Notes under the pieces: generated by a model
The model's database searches: none
The model's input: only the letters and a program-made list of their open reading frames with translations
What the model was told of the DNA's origin: nothing
Position numbers and translations under genes: made by a program
Part shown: positions 1 to 8,778 of the stretch, piece after piece
How positions within the stretch are numbered: the first letter of the stretch is position 1
Layout: every line of letters starts with the position of its first letter
Assembly (NCBI RefSeq): GCF_000452705.1
Contig: NZ_CP007014.1
Coordinates: 4,341,501 to 4,405,500 of the forward strand
Origin: Pseudomonas syringae CC1557
GTDB taxonomy: Bacteria > Pseudomonadota > Gammaproteobacteria > Pseudomonadales > Pseudomonadaceae
Length of the DNA: 64,000 bases
Direction of reading: 5' to 3'

Positions 1-1322
1 TGCACGTCAGGGTCAGACTGTAGTTTGCTGATCCTGTCGTTTAATTCGGATTCGGTTTTTTCGGTGTCGCGCAGTTTGCGCCCCGCGATGACGCTCTGCT
101 GGGTCTGCTGCAACTTGACCATGACCGCAGCTTTTTGTGCGCCGCTGAAGGACTTGGATTTGGTGTCGTCGAACACGTCCGAGTTGAGTTTGCTGATATC
201 GATGCCTGCAACGGAGTTCAGGGTCGCAGCGTCACTGAGCATGCTGGCGAACTGTCCGCCATTGGTCGGCGCGCTGTTTTTGATCCACTCACTCAGGTTA
301 TTCGCGTCGAACAATTGGTCCGGGCTGTGAGCGGCCTTTTTGCGCCCGGTCATCCCCGCCTCGTCAAGCTGCCCGAGAAAGCCGGGTTGCGACCAGGTGT
401 TGCAGGATTGCTTAAGCGTTCCAGACAAGCCTGGGTTGCTCTGTGCCAAGCCTTTCAGGTCATCGGCGCTGACGTTGCCGTCGACATCGGTTTTATCAGT
501 CGCACCCACGGCATGATGGGGATCGGCAGCCTTGATCAGCGGCATGTTGGCCTGCATGACCGATGCGTTACGGACCATTTCCAGCGATTGCGGGTCAGCA
601 TTGGGATTGTTCTTGATGTAGTCAGCAAGGTCGTCATCGGCCTTGTCTGCGGCCTTCTCCATATTCCTGGCGAATGCCTTGAGGTCCTTGTTGGTGATCT
701 TGCCGTCCGCATTGCCGCCATCCTTACCGACGTCGACTGCGGTTTTAAGCGCCGGATTGGCGTTGATGAAATCCATAGCTTTGGCGGCATTGGGGCCATC
801 TTCACGGGCCATCCAGGCTGCTGCAATCGGCCGGTTGAGTTCCTTTTCAGCTTGCAGGCGTTGTTCGGGCGGTAAATGCGCAACCATCGGCTCCCAGCGT
901 TTCAGGGCCTCGGGCGACGAATATTCCGAGTCATCGAGAAAGGCTGCATCTGCCGCCTTCGGCGCATTGGCCGGGTCGGATGCGTCGGTACTTCTTGCAG
1001 TAGCCGCAGCTGGCGTGACCGGTGCGGTGGGTGCGACCTGTGCGGACGCATCGCTGGAGGGCCGAGGCTGTACCTGCGGGCCAGCAGTTGCAGGCGTACT
1101 CTCGCCACTTCCTTTGAGCAGCAAGGCCAGGATCGACGACGCTGTCTGTTCGGCCTCAGCGGGCATGCCTGGCGGATTTGCAGCCGCCTGACCAAACTGC
1201 ACACCGGCTTGACCACCTCCGGCCGGCGTCAATAGAGCTTTGGCAAGAGGCGACTCCCCAGCCAGTTCGTTCGGGGTGGGTTGATTAACGATACCGCTGA
1301 AGGGAGAGCCGGAAATACGCAT
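1..1322 (-). CDS. hrpK1: HrpK1, type III secretion putative translocator (partial, C-terminus off window)
   Basis: The reading frame is open from an ATG at 1322 leftwards past the window edge, so only about the first 440 residues are seen; the family is usually about 750-800 residues. The N-terminus (MRISGSPFSGIVNQPTPNEL) is typical of P. syringae HrpK1, a HrpL-regulated protein that contributes to effector translocation with the harpins. It is Ala/Pro/Gly-rich up to about residue 125, then becomes helical. Two degenerate EF-hand-like loops are visible near residues 202-213 and 277-288. The gene lies 85 bp downstream of hrpL in the same direction and has its own hrp box. The start was chosen because it is the first ATG after that box. 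A perfect hairpin sits between box and start. Confidence 0.93.
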   Translation of the reverse strand, partial: MRISGSPFSGIVNQPTPNELAGESPLAKALLTPAGGGQAGVQFGQAAANPPGMPAEAEQTASSILALLLKGSGESTPATAGPQVQPRPSSDASAQVAPTAPVTPAAATARSTDASDPANAPKAADAAFLDDSEYSSPEALKRWEPMVAHLPPEQRLQAEKELNRPIAAAWMAREDGPNAAKAMDFINANPALKTAVDVGKDGGNADGKITNKDLKAFARNMEKAADKADDDLADYIKNNPNADPQSLEMVRNASVMQANMPLIKAADPHHAVGATDKTDVDGNVSADDLKGLAQSNPGLSGTLKQSCNTWSQPGFLGQLDEAGMTGRKKAAHSPDQLFDANNLSEWIKNSAPTNGGQFASMLSDAATLNSVAGIDISKLNSDVFDDTKSKSFSGAQKAAVMVKLQQTQQSVIAGRKLRDTEKTESELNDRISKLQSDPDV

Positions 1323-1326
1323 GGTA

Positions 1327-1357
1327 AGTTGCCATCCGAGAGTGAGGGATGGCAACT
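1327..1357 (-). repeat. Perfect 11-bp inverted repeat in the hrpK1 leader
   Basis: AGTTGCCATCC at 1327-1337 pairs with GGATGGCAACT at 1347-1357 around a 9-nt loop. It lies downstream of the hrp box and ends 4 nt before the hrpK1 ATG, so it would fold in the hrpK1 5' leader and hide the only GGA-type ribosome-binding sequence. It also lies just after hrpL and may instead help end the hrpL transcript, but there is no U-run. Confidence 0.8.
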
Positions 1358-1384
1358 GTGTGGTTGAGCAAACGCGTTGGTTCC
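1357..1384 (-). promoter_or_regulatory. hrp box (HrpL promoter) of hrpK1
   Basis: On the minus strand GGAACC (1384-1379), a 15-nt spacer and CCACACA (1363-1357) match the HrpL consensus GGAACC-N15/16-CCACNNA. The hrpK1 ATG lies about 35 nt downstream. Confidence 0.92.
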
Positions 1385-1407
1385 AGAGAATTCATCGAAA
1401 CCGCCAG

Positions 1408-1962
1408 TCAGGCGAAAGGGTCGATGTGCTGTTTCAACTGCACCCTGGCCCGCGACAGCCGCGAACGCACCGTGCCGATCGGTACGCCGAGCGTGTTCGC
1501 CGTCTCCTGATAATTGCCGTCCATTTCCAGAGACACTTCCAGGACTTTCTGCATGTTCGACGGCAGGCAATCGATGGCAGCGATGACGCGCGCCAATTGC
1601 CGATGGCCGTCTACCTGATGGGTGATATCGCCATTCCATTCCAGCTCGGAATGGACTTCCTCTTCCCAGCTTTCCTGATACGGCTGGCGGTACATTTTGC
1701 GGAAGTGATTGCGGATCAGGTTCAGTGCAATGCCACACAGCCAGGTCTGAGGCTTGCTGGCGTGCTGAAACTTGTGCTCGTTGCGTAGTGCCTCAAGAAA
1801 CACACACTGCAGAATGTCATCGACATCATCAGGGTTCATGACTCGCTTCTGAATGAACGCTCTGAGCATTTGAATCTGATCGGCCGACAGTTGGCGAATG
1901 CCGGCTGACGAAGCTGATTGGCGCGGCTCGGTTGCGTCGAGAATCACAAGGTCCTGAAACAT
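1408..1962 (-). CDS. hrpL: HrpL, ECF-type RNA polymerase sigma factor
   Basis: This 184-residue protein of the ECF sigma-70 group is the master activator of hrp-box promoters. Region 2 (about residues 30-95, with a DDVDDILQCVF helix) and region 4 (about 125-180, helix-turn-helix with GVPIGTVRSRLSRAR) are both present. The length is normal for HrpL. The ATG at 1962 is preceded by an AAGG ribosome-binding site. A sigma-54 promoter lies just upstream, matching the known control of hrpL by HrpR/HrpS. The gene is divergent from hrpJ and followed by hrpK1. Confidence 0.98.
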   Translation of the reverse strand: MFQDLVILDATEPRQSASSAGIRQLSADQIQMLRAFIQKRVMNPDDVDDILQCVFLEALRNEHKFQHASKPQTWLCGIALNLIRNHFRKMYRQPYQESWEEEVHSELEWNGDITHQVDGHRQLARVIAAIDCLPSNMQKVLEVSLEMDGNYQETANTLGVPIGTVRSRLSRARVQLKQHIDPFA

Positions 1963-1997
1963 GGGCTTACCTTTTAATGAGGATGTGCAAGCCCTAT

Positions 1998-2013
1998 AGC
2001 GATAACCGTGCCA
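1998..2013 (-). promoter_or_regulatory. Sigma-54 (-24/-12) promoter of hrpL
   Basis: The minus strand reads TGGCACGGTTATCGCT (2013 to 1998), close to the RpoN consensus TGGCACG-N4-TTGC, 36 nt before the hrpL ATG. HrpR/HrpS act on this promoter in P. syringae. The AT-rich stretch at about 2014-2100 would suit IHF-assisted bending and enhancer contact (inference). Confidence 0.9.
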
Positions 2014-2147
2014 GCCAAAAATTGAATTTAAGTTATTGATTTTAAATAATAATTAAAATTATGTAATTCTTTGTAATACAAAATTTTGCGCAAAGTCTGA
2101 TTTGCGCAAGCAGCTTTTGGCACAAACACATCCATGCCTTCCCACAG

Positions 2148-2176
2148 GGAACCGAACCGCGACCATGGCCCACTCA
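2148..2176 (+). promoter_or_regulatory. hrp box of the hrpJ operon
   Basis: GGAACC (2148-2153), a 16-nt spacer and CCACTCA (2170-2176). It sits 29 nt before the chosen hrpJ ATG and excludes the longer in-frame start at 2134, which lies upstream of this promoter. Confidence 0.93.
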
Positions 2177-2205
2177 ACGGACATGACCTGGCTCAGAATT
2201 GCCCT

Positions 2206-3312
2206 ATGAAAATTGTCGCTCCGCCTCCCATGCAGACACTTCCGGTCACGCCGACCCGCGTCGTGACACCTGCTGCGTTGCCGCTCACCAACGTCGCTCC
2301 GCACAGTTCCGGGACATCGCAGCAACAGGTTTCGCGCTTCGCTGCAGCGCTGATCCAGCACAGCCGCATCCTGCATCAGCGCGAACTCATCGCCAGCAAT
2401 AATGCCTTGCAGTCGCGAGCGGTGAAGCTGGGTGAGCTTTATCAGCTGTTGATGGGTGCCCAGGACACCGGGCTGGATAACGCCGCCAAGATGCTGCGCA
2501 AAAAGCTCATACAGGAAGACTCTTCCGACGATCTGTCGCTGGTTCTGGCATTTACCGAGGGCGATGCGGCCAAGGCGCACGTGGTATTGCAGGCAGCCCG
2601 CAAGCAGGCGGAAGCCGACGGTGCCACCGGCGAACATGTGGTCCTGACGCAGCAGCTGAAACTGCTGCGCCGAAAATACGGTCCGCGAGCGCGAGCGGGC
2701 ATCAACACCGCCAAAGCCTTCGCCCGCCCGAACATCGATAACAAACGCCGGGCCGCCCTGCGCAATCTGTACAACGTGGCGGTCTCCGGCCAGCCGAACA
2801 TCACCGGGCTGATCGAAGCACTGCTCAACGAACAGGAAGAGGCGGGACAGTTCGACCTCGACCTGCGGGACATGCGCATCGCCATTGCCGATGACCTGTC
2901 GGCCATGACGCCATCCGCCTCCCACGAACAACTGCGCACCTTGATGCACGGCCTCAATACCGCACGCCACGTGACCACTCTACTGAAAGGCTGTGAACAC
3001 CTGTTGGGACGGATGCGCAACAAGAACCCTGATCTGAAAGTCGATCCGCCAGCCTTTCTCAAGCACTTGCTGACCCTGACGGCCAATGGAATGAATGTGA
3101 ACCAGACCCTGCAGTTGACCCAACACATCGGTGGCAAACAGCTCAAGCACCAGTTGGCGTTTCTCAACGGGTTGCGGCCAATGTTGCTGCAACTGCCGAT
3201 TCTGCTCTGGCGTGACATGAAGAGCCGTCAGACCGCACTGAGCAACCTGCTCATTCTGATGGCCGAACTCACCCTGCAGGAACAGAAGCAGCTTTACGGG
3301 GTACTTGCCTGA
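2206..3312 (+). CDS. hrpJ: HrpJ, SctW/YopN-family secretion gatekeeper
   Basis: This 368-residue protein of the YopN/TyeA (SctW) family controls the order of export of translocators and effectors at the cytoplasmic face of the secretion apparatus. The N-terminus begins MKIVAPPPMQTLPVTP; the remainder is mostly helical. The frame stays open upstream to 2134, but that segment contains the hrp box, so the ATG at 2206 is used. The TGA overlaps the hrcV ATG (TGATG at 3310-3314), indicating translational coupling. First gene of the rightward operon. Confidence 0.95.
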   Translation: MKIVAPPPMQTLPVTPTRVVTPAALPLTNVAPHSSGTSQQQVSRFAAALIQHSRILHQRELIASNNALQSRAVKLGELYQLLMGAQDTGLDNAAKMLRKKLIQEDSSDDLSLVLAFTEGDAAKAHVVLQAARKQAEADGATGEHVVLTQQLKLLRRKYGPRARAGINTAKAFARPNIDNKRRAALRNLYNVAVSGQPNITGLIEALLNEQEEAGQFDLDLRDMRIAIADDLSAMTPSASHEQLRTLMHGLNTARHVTTLLKGCEHLLGRMRNKNPDLKVDPPAFLKHLLTLTANGMNVNQTLQLTQHIGGKQLKHQLAFLNGLRPMLLQLPILLWRDMKSRQTALSNLLILMAELTLQEQKQLYGVLA

Positions 3313-5399
3313 TGAACAGAGTCATCAATGCACTGAACATGATCGCGCTGTCGGCCATGCGCCGTTCAGAAGTGGTCGGCGCACTGTTCGTGATTGCCAT
3401 CGTGTTCATGATGATCACGCCACTGCCCACCGGGCTGGTCGACGTGCTGATCGCAGTGAATATCTGTATCTCCTGCCTGCTGATCATGTTGGCGATGCAC
3501 CTGCCCAGGCCGCTGGCGTTCTCGACCTTCCCCGCCGTGCTACTGCTGACCACGATGTTCCGTCTGGCGCTGTCGATTTCCACCACGCGCCTGATCCTGC
3601 TCAACCAGGACGCCGGTCACATCGTCGAAGCGTTCGGCCAGTTTGTAGTGGGTGGCAACCTCGCAGTGGGCCTGGTGATCTTCCTGATTCTGACGGTGGT
3701 CAACTTTCTGGTCATCACCAAAGGCTCTGAACGGGTGGCCGAGGTAGGCGCACGCTTCACCCTGGACGCCATGCCCGGCAAGCAGATGTCCATCGACAGC
3801 GACTTGCGGGCGAACCTGATCACTGTCCATGAAGCACGTAAACGTCGTGCCGAGCTGAACAAGGAAAGCCAGTTGTTCGGGGCCATGGACGGGGCGATGA
3901 AGTTCGTCAACGGCGACGCCATCGCCAGCCTGATCATCGTCGCCATCAACATGATCGGCGGTATTTCCATCGGTGTCATACAGCACGGTATGTCGGCAGG
4001 CGATGCCTTGCAGCTGTACACCGTACTGACCATCGGTGACGGCCTGATCGCACAGATTCCGGCGCTGCTGATCTCCGTGACCTGCGGCATGATCATCACC
4101 CGGGTTCCTAATACCGAAGCCGGCGTCGAAGCCAACATCGGTCGTGAAATCGCCGAGCAGATCACCAGCCAGCCCAAGGCCTGGATCATCGCCGCCGTGG
4201 CAATGCTGGGCTTTGCTGCCCTGCCGGGCATGCCGACCGGCGTGTTCATCACCATCGCAATCATCTGTGGCGCCGGGGGCATGCTGCAATTGCAACGGGC
4301 CAGGCCGAAGGCTGAGGAGCAAGGCGCGGTCGCGGTCCCTCCGGAAATGAATGGCAAGGAAGACCTGCGCACTTTCTCTCCCAGCCGCCAGTTCGTCATG
4401 CAGTTCCACCCCGGCCAGAGCAGCGCGCAAGTCGACGCGCTGGTCAGCGAGATACGTCAACGACGCAACCGGCTAGTGGTGCAATTCGGCCTGACACTGC
4501 CCTCTTTCATCATTGAGTACGTCGACCAGCTGCCGCCAGACGAATTTCGCTTCATGGTCTATGACGTACCCATGCTCAAAGCGACGTTTACCGATACGCA
4601 TGTCGCGGTGGATGCTCGCCAGTTGCAGGGTGAAGCTGTACCGACAGCGATCTCCGGCACAACCGATCGGCAGGAAGATCAGTGGGTATGGCTGCCCGCC
4701 GATCAAAGCGGCGAACTGCCAAGCGTCAGCTCCATGACCCTGATCGTCGAACGCATGGAGCGCGCCTTGCAGGCCTGCGGGCCGCAGTTCATCGGTTTGC
4801 AGGAAACCAAAGCCATTCTTGGCTGGCTGGAATCCGAACAGCCGGAACTCGCTCAGGAAATGCAGCGGGTCCTGACCCTGACGCGCTTTTCGGCAGTGCT
4901 GCAGCGCCTGGCGTCGGAATGTGTGCCGTTGCGCGCAATTCGAGTGATTGCCGAAACCCTGATCGAACACTGTCAGCATGAACGCGACACCAGCGTGCTG
5001 ACCGACTACGTGCGCATCGCCCTCAAGTCTCAGATCTACCACCAGTACTCCGGCCCCGATGGCTTGCAGGTCTGGTTGTTGACACCGGAAAGCGAAGGCT
5101 TGTTGCGCGACGGCCTGCGCCAGACGCAGACCGAAACCTTCTTTGCACTGAGCAACGAGATCAGTCAGATGCTCGTGCAGCAGTTGCATATCGCCTTTCC
5201 GCTGCGCGCACCTGAACAGGCGGTGATGTTGGTCGCACAGGACCTGCGCAGCCCATTGCGCACCTTGCTGAAAGAAGAGTTCTACCACGTCCCCGTGCTG
5301 TCCTTTGCGGAAATCAGCAACGCAGCCAAGGTCAGGGTCATGGGTCGCTTCGACCTGGAAGACGACCTTGAACAGCTGGACAACGAGCATGCCGCTTGA
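3312..5399 (+). CDS. hrcV: HrcV, SctV/FlhA-family export gate protein
   Basis: This 695-residue inner-membrane export gate protein is the largest export-apparatus component and forms the nonameric cytoplasmic ring. About eight hydrophobic segments fill residues 15-325, with conserved FHIPEP-like features such as TRLILL and the MPGKQMSIDSDLRAN segment near residues 150-165. The soluble cytosolic domain occupies about 350-690. Length is standard. It overlaps hrpJ by one base and is followed by hrpQ after 33 bp. Confidence 0.98.
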   Translation: MNRVINALNMIALSAMRRSEVVGALFVIAIVFMMITPLPTGLVDVLIAVNICISCLLIMLAMHLPRPLAFSTFPAVLLLTTMFRLALSISTTRLILLNQDAGHIVEAFGQFVVGGNLAVGLVIFLILTVVNFLVITKGSERVAEVGARFTLDAMPGKQMSIDSDLRANLITVHEARKRRAELNKESQLFGAMDGAMKFVNGDAIASLIIVAINMIGGISIGVIQHGMSAGDALQLYTVLTIGDGLIAQIPALLISVTCGMIITRVPNTEAGVEANIGREIAEQITSQPKAWIIAAVAMLGFAALPGMPTGVFITIAIICGAGGMLQLQRARPKAEEQGAVAVPPEMNGKEDLRTFSPSRQFVMQFHPGQSSAQVDALVSEIRQRRNRLVVQFGLTLPSFIIEYVDQLPPDEFRFMVYDVPMLKATFTDTHVAVDARQLQGEAVPTAISGTTDRQEDQWVWLPADQSGELPSVSSMTLIVERMERALQACGPQFIGLQETKAILGWLESEQPELAQEMQRVLTLTRFSAVLQRLASECVPLRAIRVIAETLIEHCQHERDTSVLTDYVRIALKSQIYHQYSGPDGLQVWLLTPESEGLLRDGLRQTQTETFFALSNEISQMLVQQLHIAFPLRAPEQAVMLVAQDLRSPLRTLLKEEFYHVPVLSFAEISNAAKVRVMGRFDLEDDLEQLDNEHAA

Positions 5400-5432
5400 G
5401 CCTGTCAGGTTTGAGCGCAGGGAGAGGGTCTG

Positions 5433-6407
5433 ATGTTTGAATTACGCGTACTGAACGGCCAGCACCAAGGCGCAGCACTGCCACTGGTGGGCGAACAGTG
5501 GTCGATTGGCTCCGCCGCGCAGCTGGATCTCGCGCTGGACGATGCTGGCGTGCAGAACCTGCACTGTCGCCTGCAACGTCAGGATGACAACTGGGTCCTG
5601 AACGCGGAAGAAGGCCCCGTCTGCGACGAAGATGGCACTCCACACGCCAGTGTCGATCTTCCCCTCAACCGCGCGTTCATGCTCGGTTCGGTGTGGCTGT
5701 GCGTTTCGCCTGCCGGTGATGACTGGCCTGCAGTGCCCGCCGTCATCCCGAAGCAGCCACACCCTGAATCCGAACCTGCGCGCAACGAAGCGCCGCTGGA
5801 AAAAGTCAGATCGCGCTCGCAGTTTCTCAATCGCACCACAGGGATCATTGCCGGGCTGCTGGTCGGTGTGATTGGCAGCGCCTGGAGCCTGACACGACCT
5901 GCGGCCATGGTGATGGACCAAGGCCCGACACACATGGCCTCGACGGTCGCGTCTGCTCCAGAACCGTCCCGTGCAACGCCCGCGGCGCAAAAGTCTCCGG
6001 CAACTGCCGGGCGGATACAACTGAGCAGCGCCGATGCCGTTCGCCATCAGTTGAACAGCATGCTCAGTGACCGCCTGCTCACCGATGTCAGCGTCGAAGA
6101 AACGCCAGAGGGTCTGGTGCTCAATGGCAACCTCAAAGATGAATCGTTGCTGGTGTACCAACGCATGTTGCAGCGTTTCAAGGACCGCTACGAATCGCCC
6201 GTGACCGTGCTCGACAATGTCGGCAGTGCCCACGCCTCACTGCCGTTCGTGGTGGTCCAGATCATGACCGGCCCCCACGCGCATCTGGTCACGGCCGACG
6301 GCCGACGCATTTACGTGGGCGATGAAGTAGATGGTCTGCGGCTGACCAAAATCGATGATCAACGCTTGCAGTTCGATGGCGACCGGCACGTTGAGGTGAA
6401 GTGGTGA
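5433..6407 (+). CDS. hrpQ: HrpQ, SctD-family inner-membrane ring protein
   Basis: This 324-residue SctD/YscD-type protein forms the outer ring of the inner-membrane basal body together with HrcJ. An FHA-like cytoplasmic domain occupies about residues 1-100, a single membrane segment lies near 137-156 (IIAGLLVGVIGSAWSL), and periplasmic BON/ring-building modules follow. A good ribosome-binding site (GGGAGAGG) precedes the ATG. The 3' end overlaps the start of hrcN. Confidence 0.94.
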   Translation: MFELRVLNGQHQGAALPLVGEQWSIGSAAQLDLALDDAGVQNLHCRLQRQDDNWVLNAEEGPVCDEDGTPHASVDLPLNRAFMLGSVWLCVSPAGDDWPAVPAVIPKQPHPESEPARNEAPLEKVRSRSQFLNRTTGIIAGLLVGVIGSAWSLTRPAAMVMDQGPTHMASTVASAPEPSRATPAAQKSPATAGRIQLSSADAVRHQLNSMLSDRLLTDVSVEETPEGLVLNGNLKDESLLVYQRMLQRFKDRYESPVTVLDNVGSAHASLPFVVVQIMTGPHAHLVTADGRRIYVGDEVDGLRLTKIDDQRLQFDGDRHVEVKW

Positions 6408-7753
6408 ATGCCGCGCTGAGCGAGTGGCAGAAACGCCAGGGCGCACGTCTTTCGCGCTACTCGGCGGTACGCGTCAGCGGCCGGGTGAGCGCGGTGCGCG
6501 GGATTCTGCTGGAGTGCAAGATCCCGTCAGCCAAGGTCGGTGATCTCTGCGAAGTGAGCAAAGCCGACGGCAGTTTTCTGCTGGCCGAAATCGTCGGCTT
6601 TACTCAGGAATGCACGCTACTCAGCGCGTTGGGCGCGCCGGACGGCATCCAGGTCGGTGCACCTATCCGCCCGCTGGGGATCGCACACAGGATCGGCGTC
6701 GATGACAGCTTGCTGGGCTGCGTGCTGGACGGCTTCGGACGGCCATTGATGGGTGATTGCCTGGGCGCTTTCGCCGGCCCCAACGACCTCCGCACGACCC
6801 TCCCGGTGATTGCCGACGCCCTGCCACCGACGCAGCGACCGCGCATCACCCGCGCCCTGCCTACCGGGATACGGGCGATTGACAGCGCAATCCTGCTGGG
6901 TGAGGGCCAACGTGTCGGGCTGTTCGCCGGTGCGGGCTGTGGCAAGACCACGCTGATGGCCGAGCTGGCGCGCAACATGGATTGCGACATCATTGTCTTC
7001 GGGCTGATCGGCGAACGGGGCCGTGAGCTGCGCGAGTTCCTCGATCATGAGCTGGATGAGACCCTGCGCAGTCGCTCGGTGCTGGTCTGCGCAACGTCCG
7101 ACCGTTCCAGTATGGAGCGCGCTCGCGCAGCGTTTACCGCAACAGCCATCGCCGAGGCGTTTCGCGCTCGTGGCCAGAAAGTGCTGTTGCTGCTCGACTC
7201 CCTGACCCGATTCGCCCGCGCCCAAAGGGAGATCGGCATTGCCTCGGGCGAGCCGCTGGGTCGCGGCGGTCTGCCACCTTCCGTATACACCCTGCTGCCG
7301 CGTCTGGTGGAGCGCGCCGGGATGAGCGAGAACGGTTCGATCACGGCGCTCTACACCGTGCTGATCGAGCAGGACTCGATGAACGACCCGGTCGCCGACG
7401 AAGTGCGCTCGTTGCTCGATGGCCACATCGTGCTGTCGCGCAAACTGGCCGAGCGCGGGCACTACCCCGCTATCGATGTGTCCGCCAGCATCAGCCGGAT
7501 TCTGAGCAACGTGACCGGTCGCGAACATCAGCGGGCGAACAATCGTCTGCGCCAGTTGCTGGCTGCCTACAAACAGGTGGAAATGCTCTTGCGTCTGGGT
7601 GAGTACCATGCCGGGGCGGACCCGGTCACCGACTGCGCCGTGCAATTGAACGACGCGATAAATACCTTTCTCCGCCAGGATCTGCGTGAGCCCGTGCCAT
7701 TGCAGGAAACCCTGGACAGGTTGCTGCGACTCACCTCTCAAGTGCCGGAATAG
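6404..7753 (+). CDS. hrcN: HrcN, SctN type III secretion ATPase
   Basis: This 449-residue ATPase of the F1-beta/FliI family releases chaperones and unfolds substrates at the base of the injectisome. Walker A GAGCGKTT lies at about residues 176-183, Walker B is in LLLLDSLTRFARA, and the family segment EIGIASGEPLGRGG is intact. Tandem GTG codons occur at 6401 and 6404; 6404 is preferred because GAGGTG (6393-6398) is 5 nt before it and it overlaps the hrpQ stop. The next gene, hrpO, begins 2 bp after the stop. Confidence 0.97.
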   Translation: MNAALSEWQKRQGARLSRYSAVRVSGRVSAVRGILLECKIPSAKVGDLCEVSKADGSFLLAEIVGFTQECTLLSALGAPDGIQVGAPIRPLGIAHRIGVDDSLLGCVLDGFGRPLMGDCLGAFAGPNDLRTTLPVIADALPPTQRPRITRALPTGIRAIDSAILLGEGQRVGLFAGAGCGKTTLMAELARNMDCDIIVFGLIGERGRELREFLDHELDETLRSRSVLVCATSDRSSMERARAAFTATAIAEAFRARGQKVLLLLDSLTRFARAQREIGIASGEPLGRGGLPPSVYTLLPRLVERAGMSENGSITALYTVLIEQDSMNDPVADEVRSLLDGHIVLSRKLAERGHYPAIDVSASISRILSNVTGREHQRANNRLRQLLAAYKQVEMLLRLGEYHAGADPVTDCAVQLNDAINTFLRQDLREPVPLQETLDRLLRLTSQVPE

Positions 7754-7755
7754 CC

Positions 7756-8202
7756 ATGGACGAATTACTGGAGGACGACCCGCAACAGGTCGCTCTGGAA
7801 CAAGTCATCAGCCTGCTCACACCCCTGCGCCAGCATCGTCAGGCCAGTGCCGAACGTGCGCATCGCCAGGCGCAGTTGGAACTGAAATCGATGCTCGACC
7901 ACTTATCGGAGACGAAGGCAGCGCTGGTTCAGGAACGTGACAACCACAAACGACGTCGCGAGAGCCTGTCCAGTGCGCATCTGCAAAAAACCATCAGCCT
8001 GAACGATGTCGATCGCTGGCATGAAAAAGAAAAGAACATGCTCGACCGTCTGGCTTACATCCGCCAGGACGTGCAGCAACAGCAGTTACGAGTAGCTGAA
8101 CAACAGGCGTTGCTTGAACAGAAACGGCTGCAAGCCAAGGCGTCTCAGCGCGCGGTCGAGAAACTCGCCTGCATGGAGGAGACGCTCAACGAAGAAGGTT
8201 AA
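7756..8202 (+). CDS. hrpO: HrpO, SctO/YscO-family stalk protein
   Basis: This 148-residue, highly charged, almost wholly helical coiled-coil protein fits the YscO/FliJ class that links the ATPase to the export gate. Gln, Glu, Lys and Arg dominate and there are no hydrophobic segments. It lies between the ATPase gene and hrpP, as in other Hrp1 clusters. Identification rests on position, size and composition. Confidence 0.93.
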   Translation: MDELLEDDPQQVALEQVISLLTPLRQHRQASAERAHRQAQLELKSMLDHLSETKAALVQERDNHKRRRESLSSAHLQKTISLNDVDRWHEKEKNMLDRLAYIRQDVQQQQLRVAEQQALLEQKRLQAKASQRAVEKLACMEETLNEEG

Positions 8203-8778
8203 GTGACGATGACCGCACCCATCAAAACCCCGGCCAAAGCGCCAGCGCCGCCGCCACGGGAAAAACCTGTGGACCGACCTCCAGCCCCGTTCAGCGACAA
8301 GCCATTCGGTGACAAGCGGCCAGCACTCGGTGGGTCAGCGCGCGGGGACGCAGCGACAAATCGTTCGGCGCTTAACAAATCCCTGCAGGATATGCCGATG
8401 AACGCCGATGGCATGTTCTTCTCACAACTGCTGGTGCCGCCGGTAGGCGCCGAGCCCGATCAACAAAGCTTCTCAGGTGGTGGCATAGCCTTCCCGGTGC
8501 ACGCGGATCAGGTGCCGACCCAGCTTATTGACGAGATCGCACAACGCCTGCCGGATCAGCCCGAAGGTCTGCTCGGTTTCACGCTGCTGATGCCTAATCT
8601 GGGCAGCGTTCGGGTCAGCGCCAGCAAGGCCGACAACCGCTGGAGCATCCAGCTGGGCTTCGCGCGTCGCGACGTACTCAAGCGTTTGAGCAGCCATGCA
8701 GGCGCATGCCGGAATTCGCTTTCGGAAGCGCTGGGCCAGGACGTTGATCTGTCCATGCATGAAGACCTTGCAGCATGA
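8203..8778 (+). CDS. hrpP: HrpP, SctP-family needle/pilus length and substrate-switch protein
   Basis: This 191-residue SctP/YscP/FliK-type protein has a Pro/Ala-rich, disordered N-terminal half (about residues 1-70) and a folded C-terminal switch domain (about 95-185). In P. syringae HrpP is itself secreted and controls the change from pilus to effector export. The start is a GTG directly after the hrpO stop with GAAGG 4-5 nt upstream; an ATG at 8209 (MTAPIKTP) is an alternative. It overlaps hrcQa by ATGA. Confidence 0.92.
   Translation: MTMTAPIKTPAKAPAPPPREKPVDRPPAPFSDKPFGDKRPALGGSARGDAATNRSALNKSLQDMPMNADGMFFSQLLVPPVGAEPDQQSFSGGGIAFPVHADQVPTQLIDEIAQRLPDQPEGLLGFTLLMPNLGSVRVSASKADNRWSIQLGFARRDVLKRLSSHAGACRNSLSEALGQDVDLSMHEDLAA

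Noticed and set aside
2134..2205. 24-codon N-terminal extension of hrpJ
   Set aside because: The extra codons lie upstream of and across the hrp box, so they cannot be in the HrpL-dependent transcript.
4473..5390. A 305-codon minus-strand open frame across the 3' half of hrcV
   Set aside because: Shadow of hrcV with high His/Gln content and no recognisable family.
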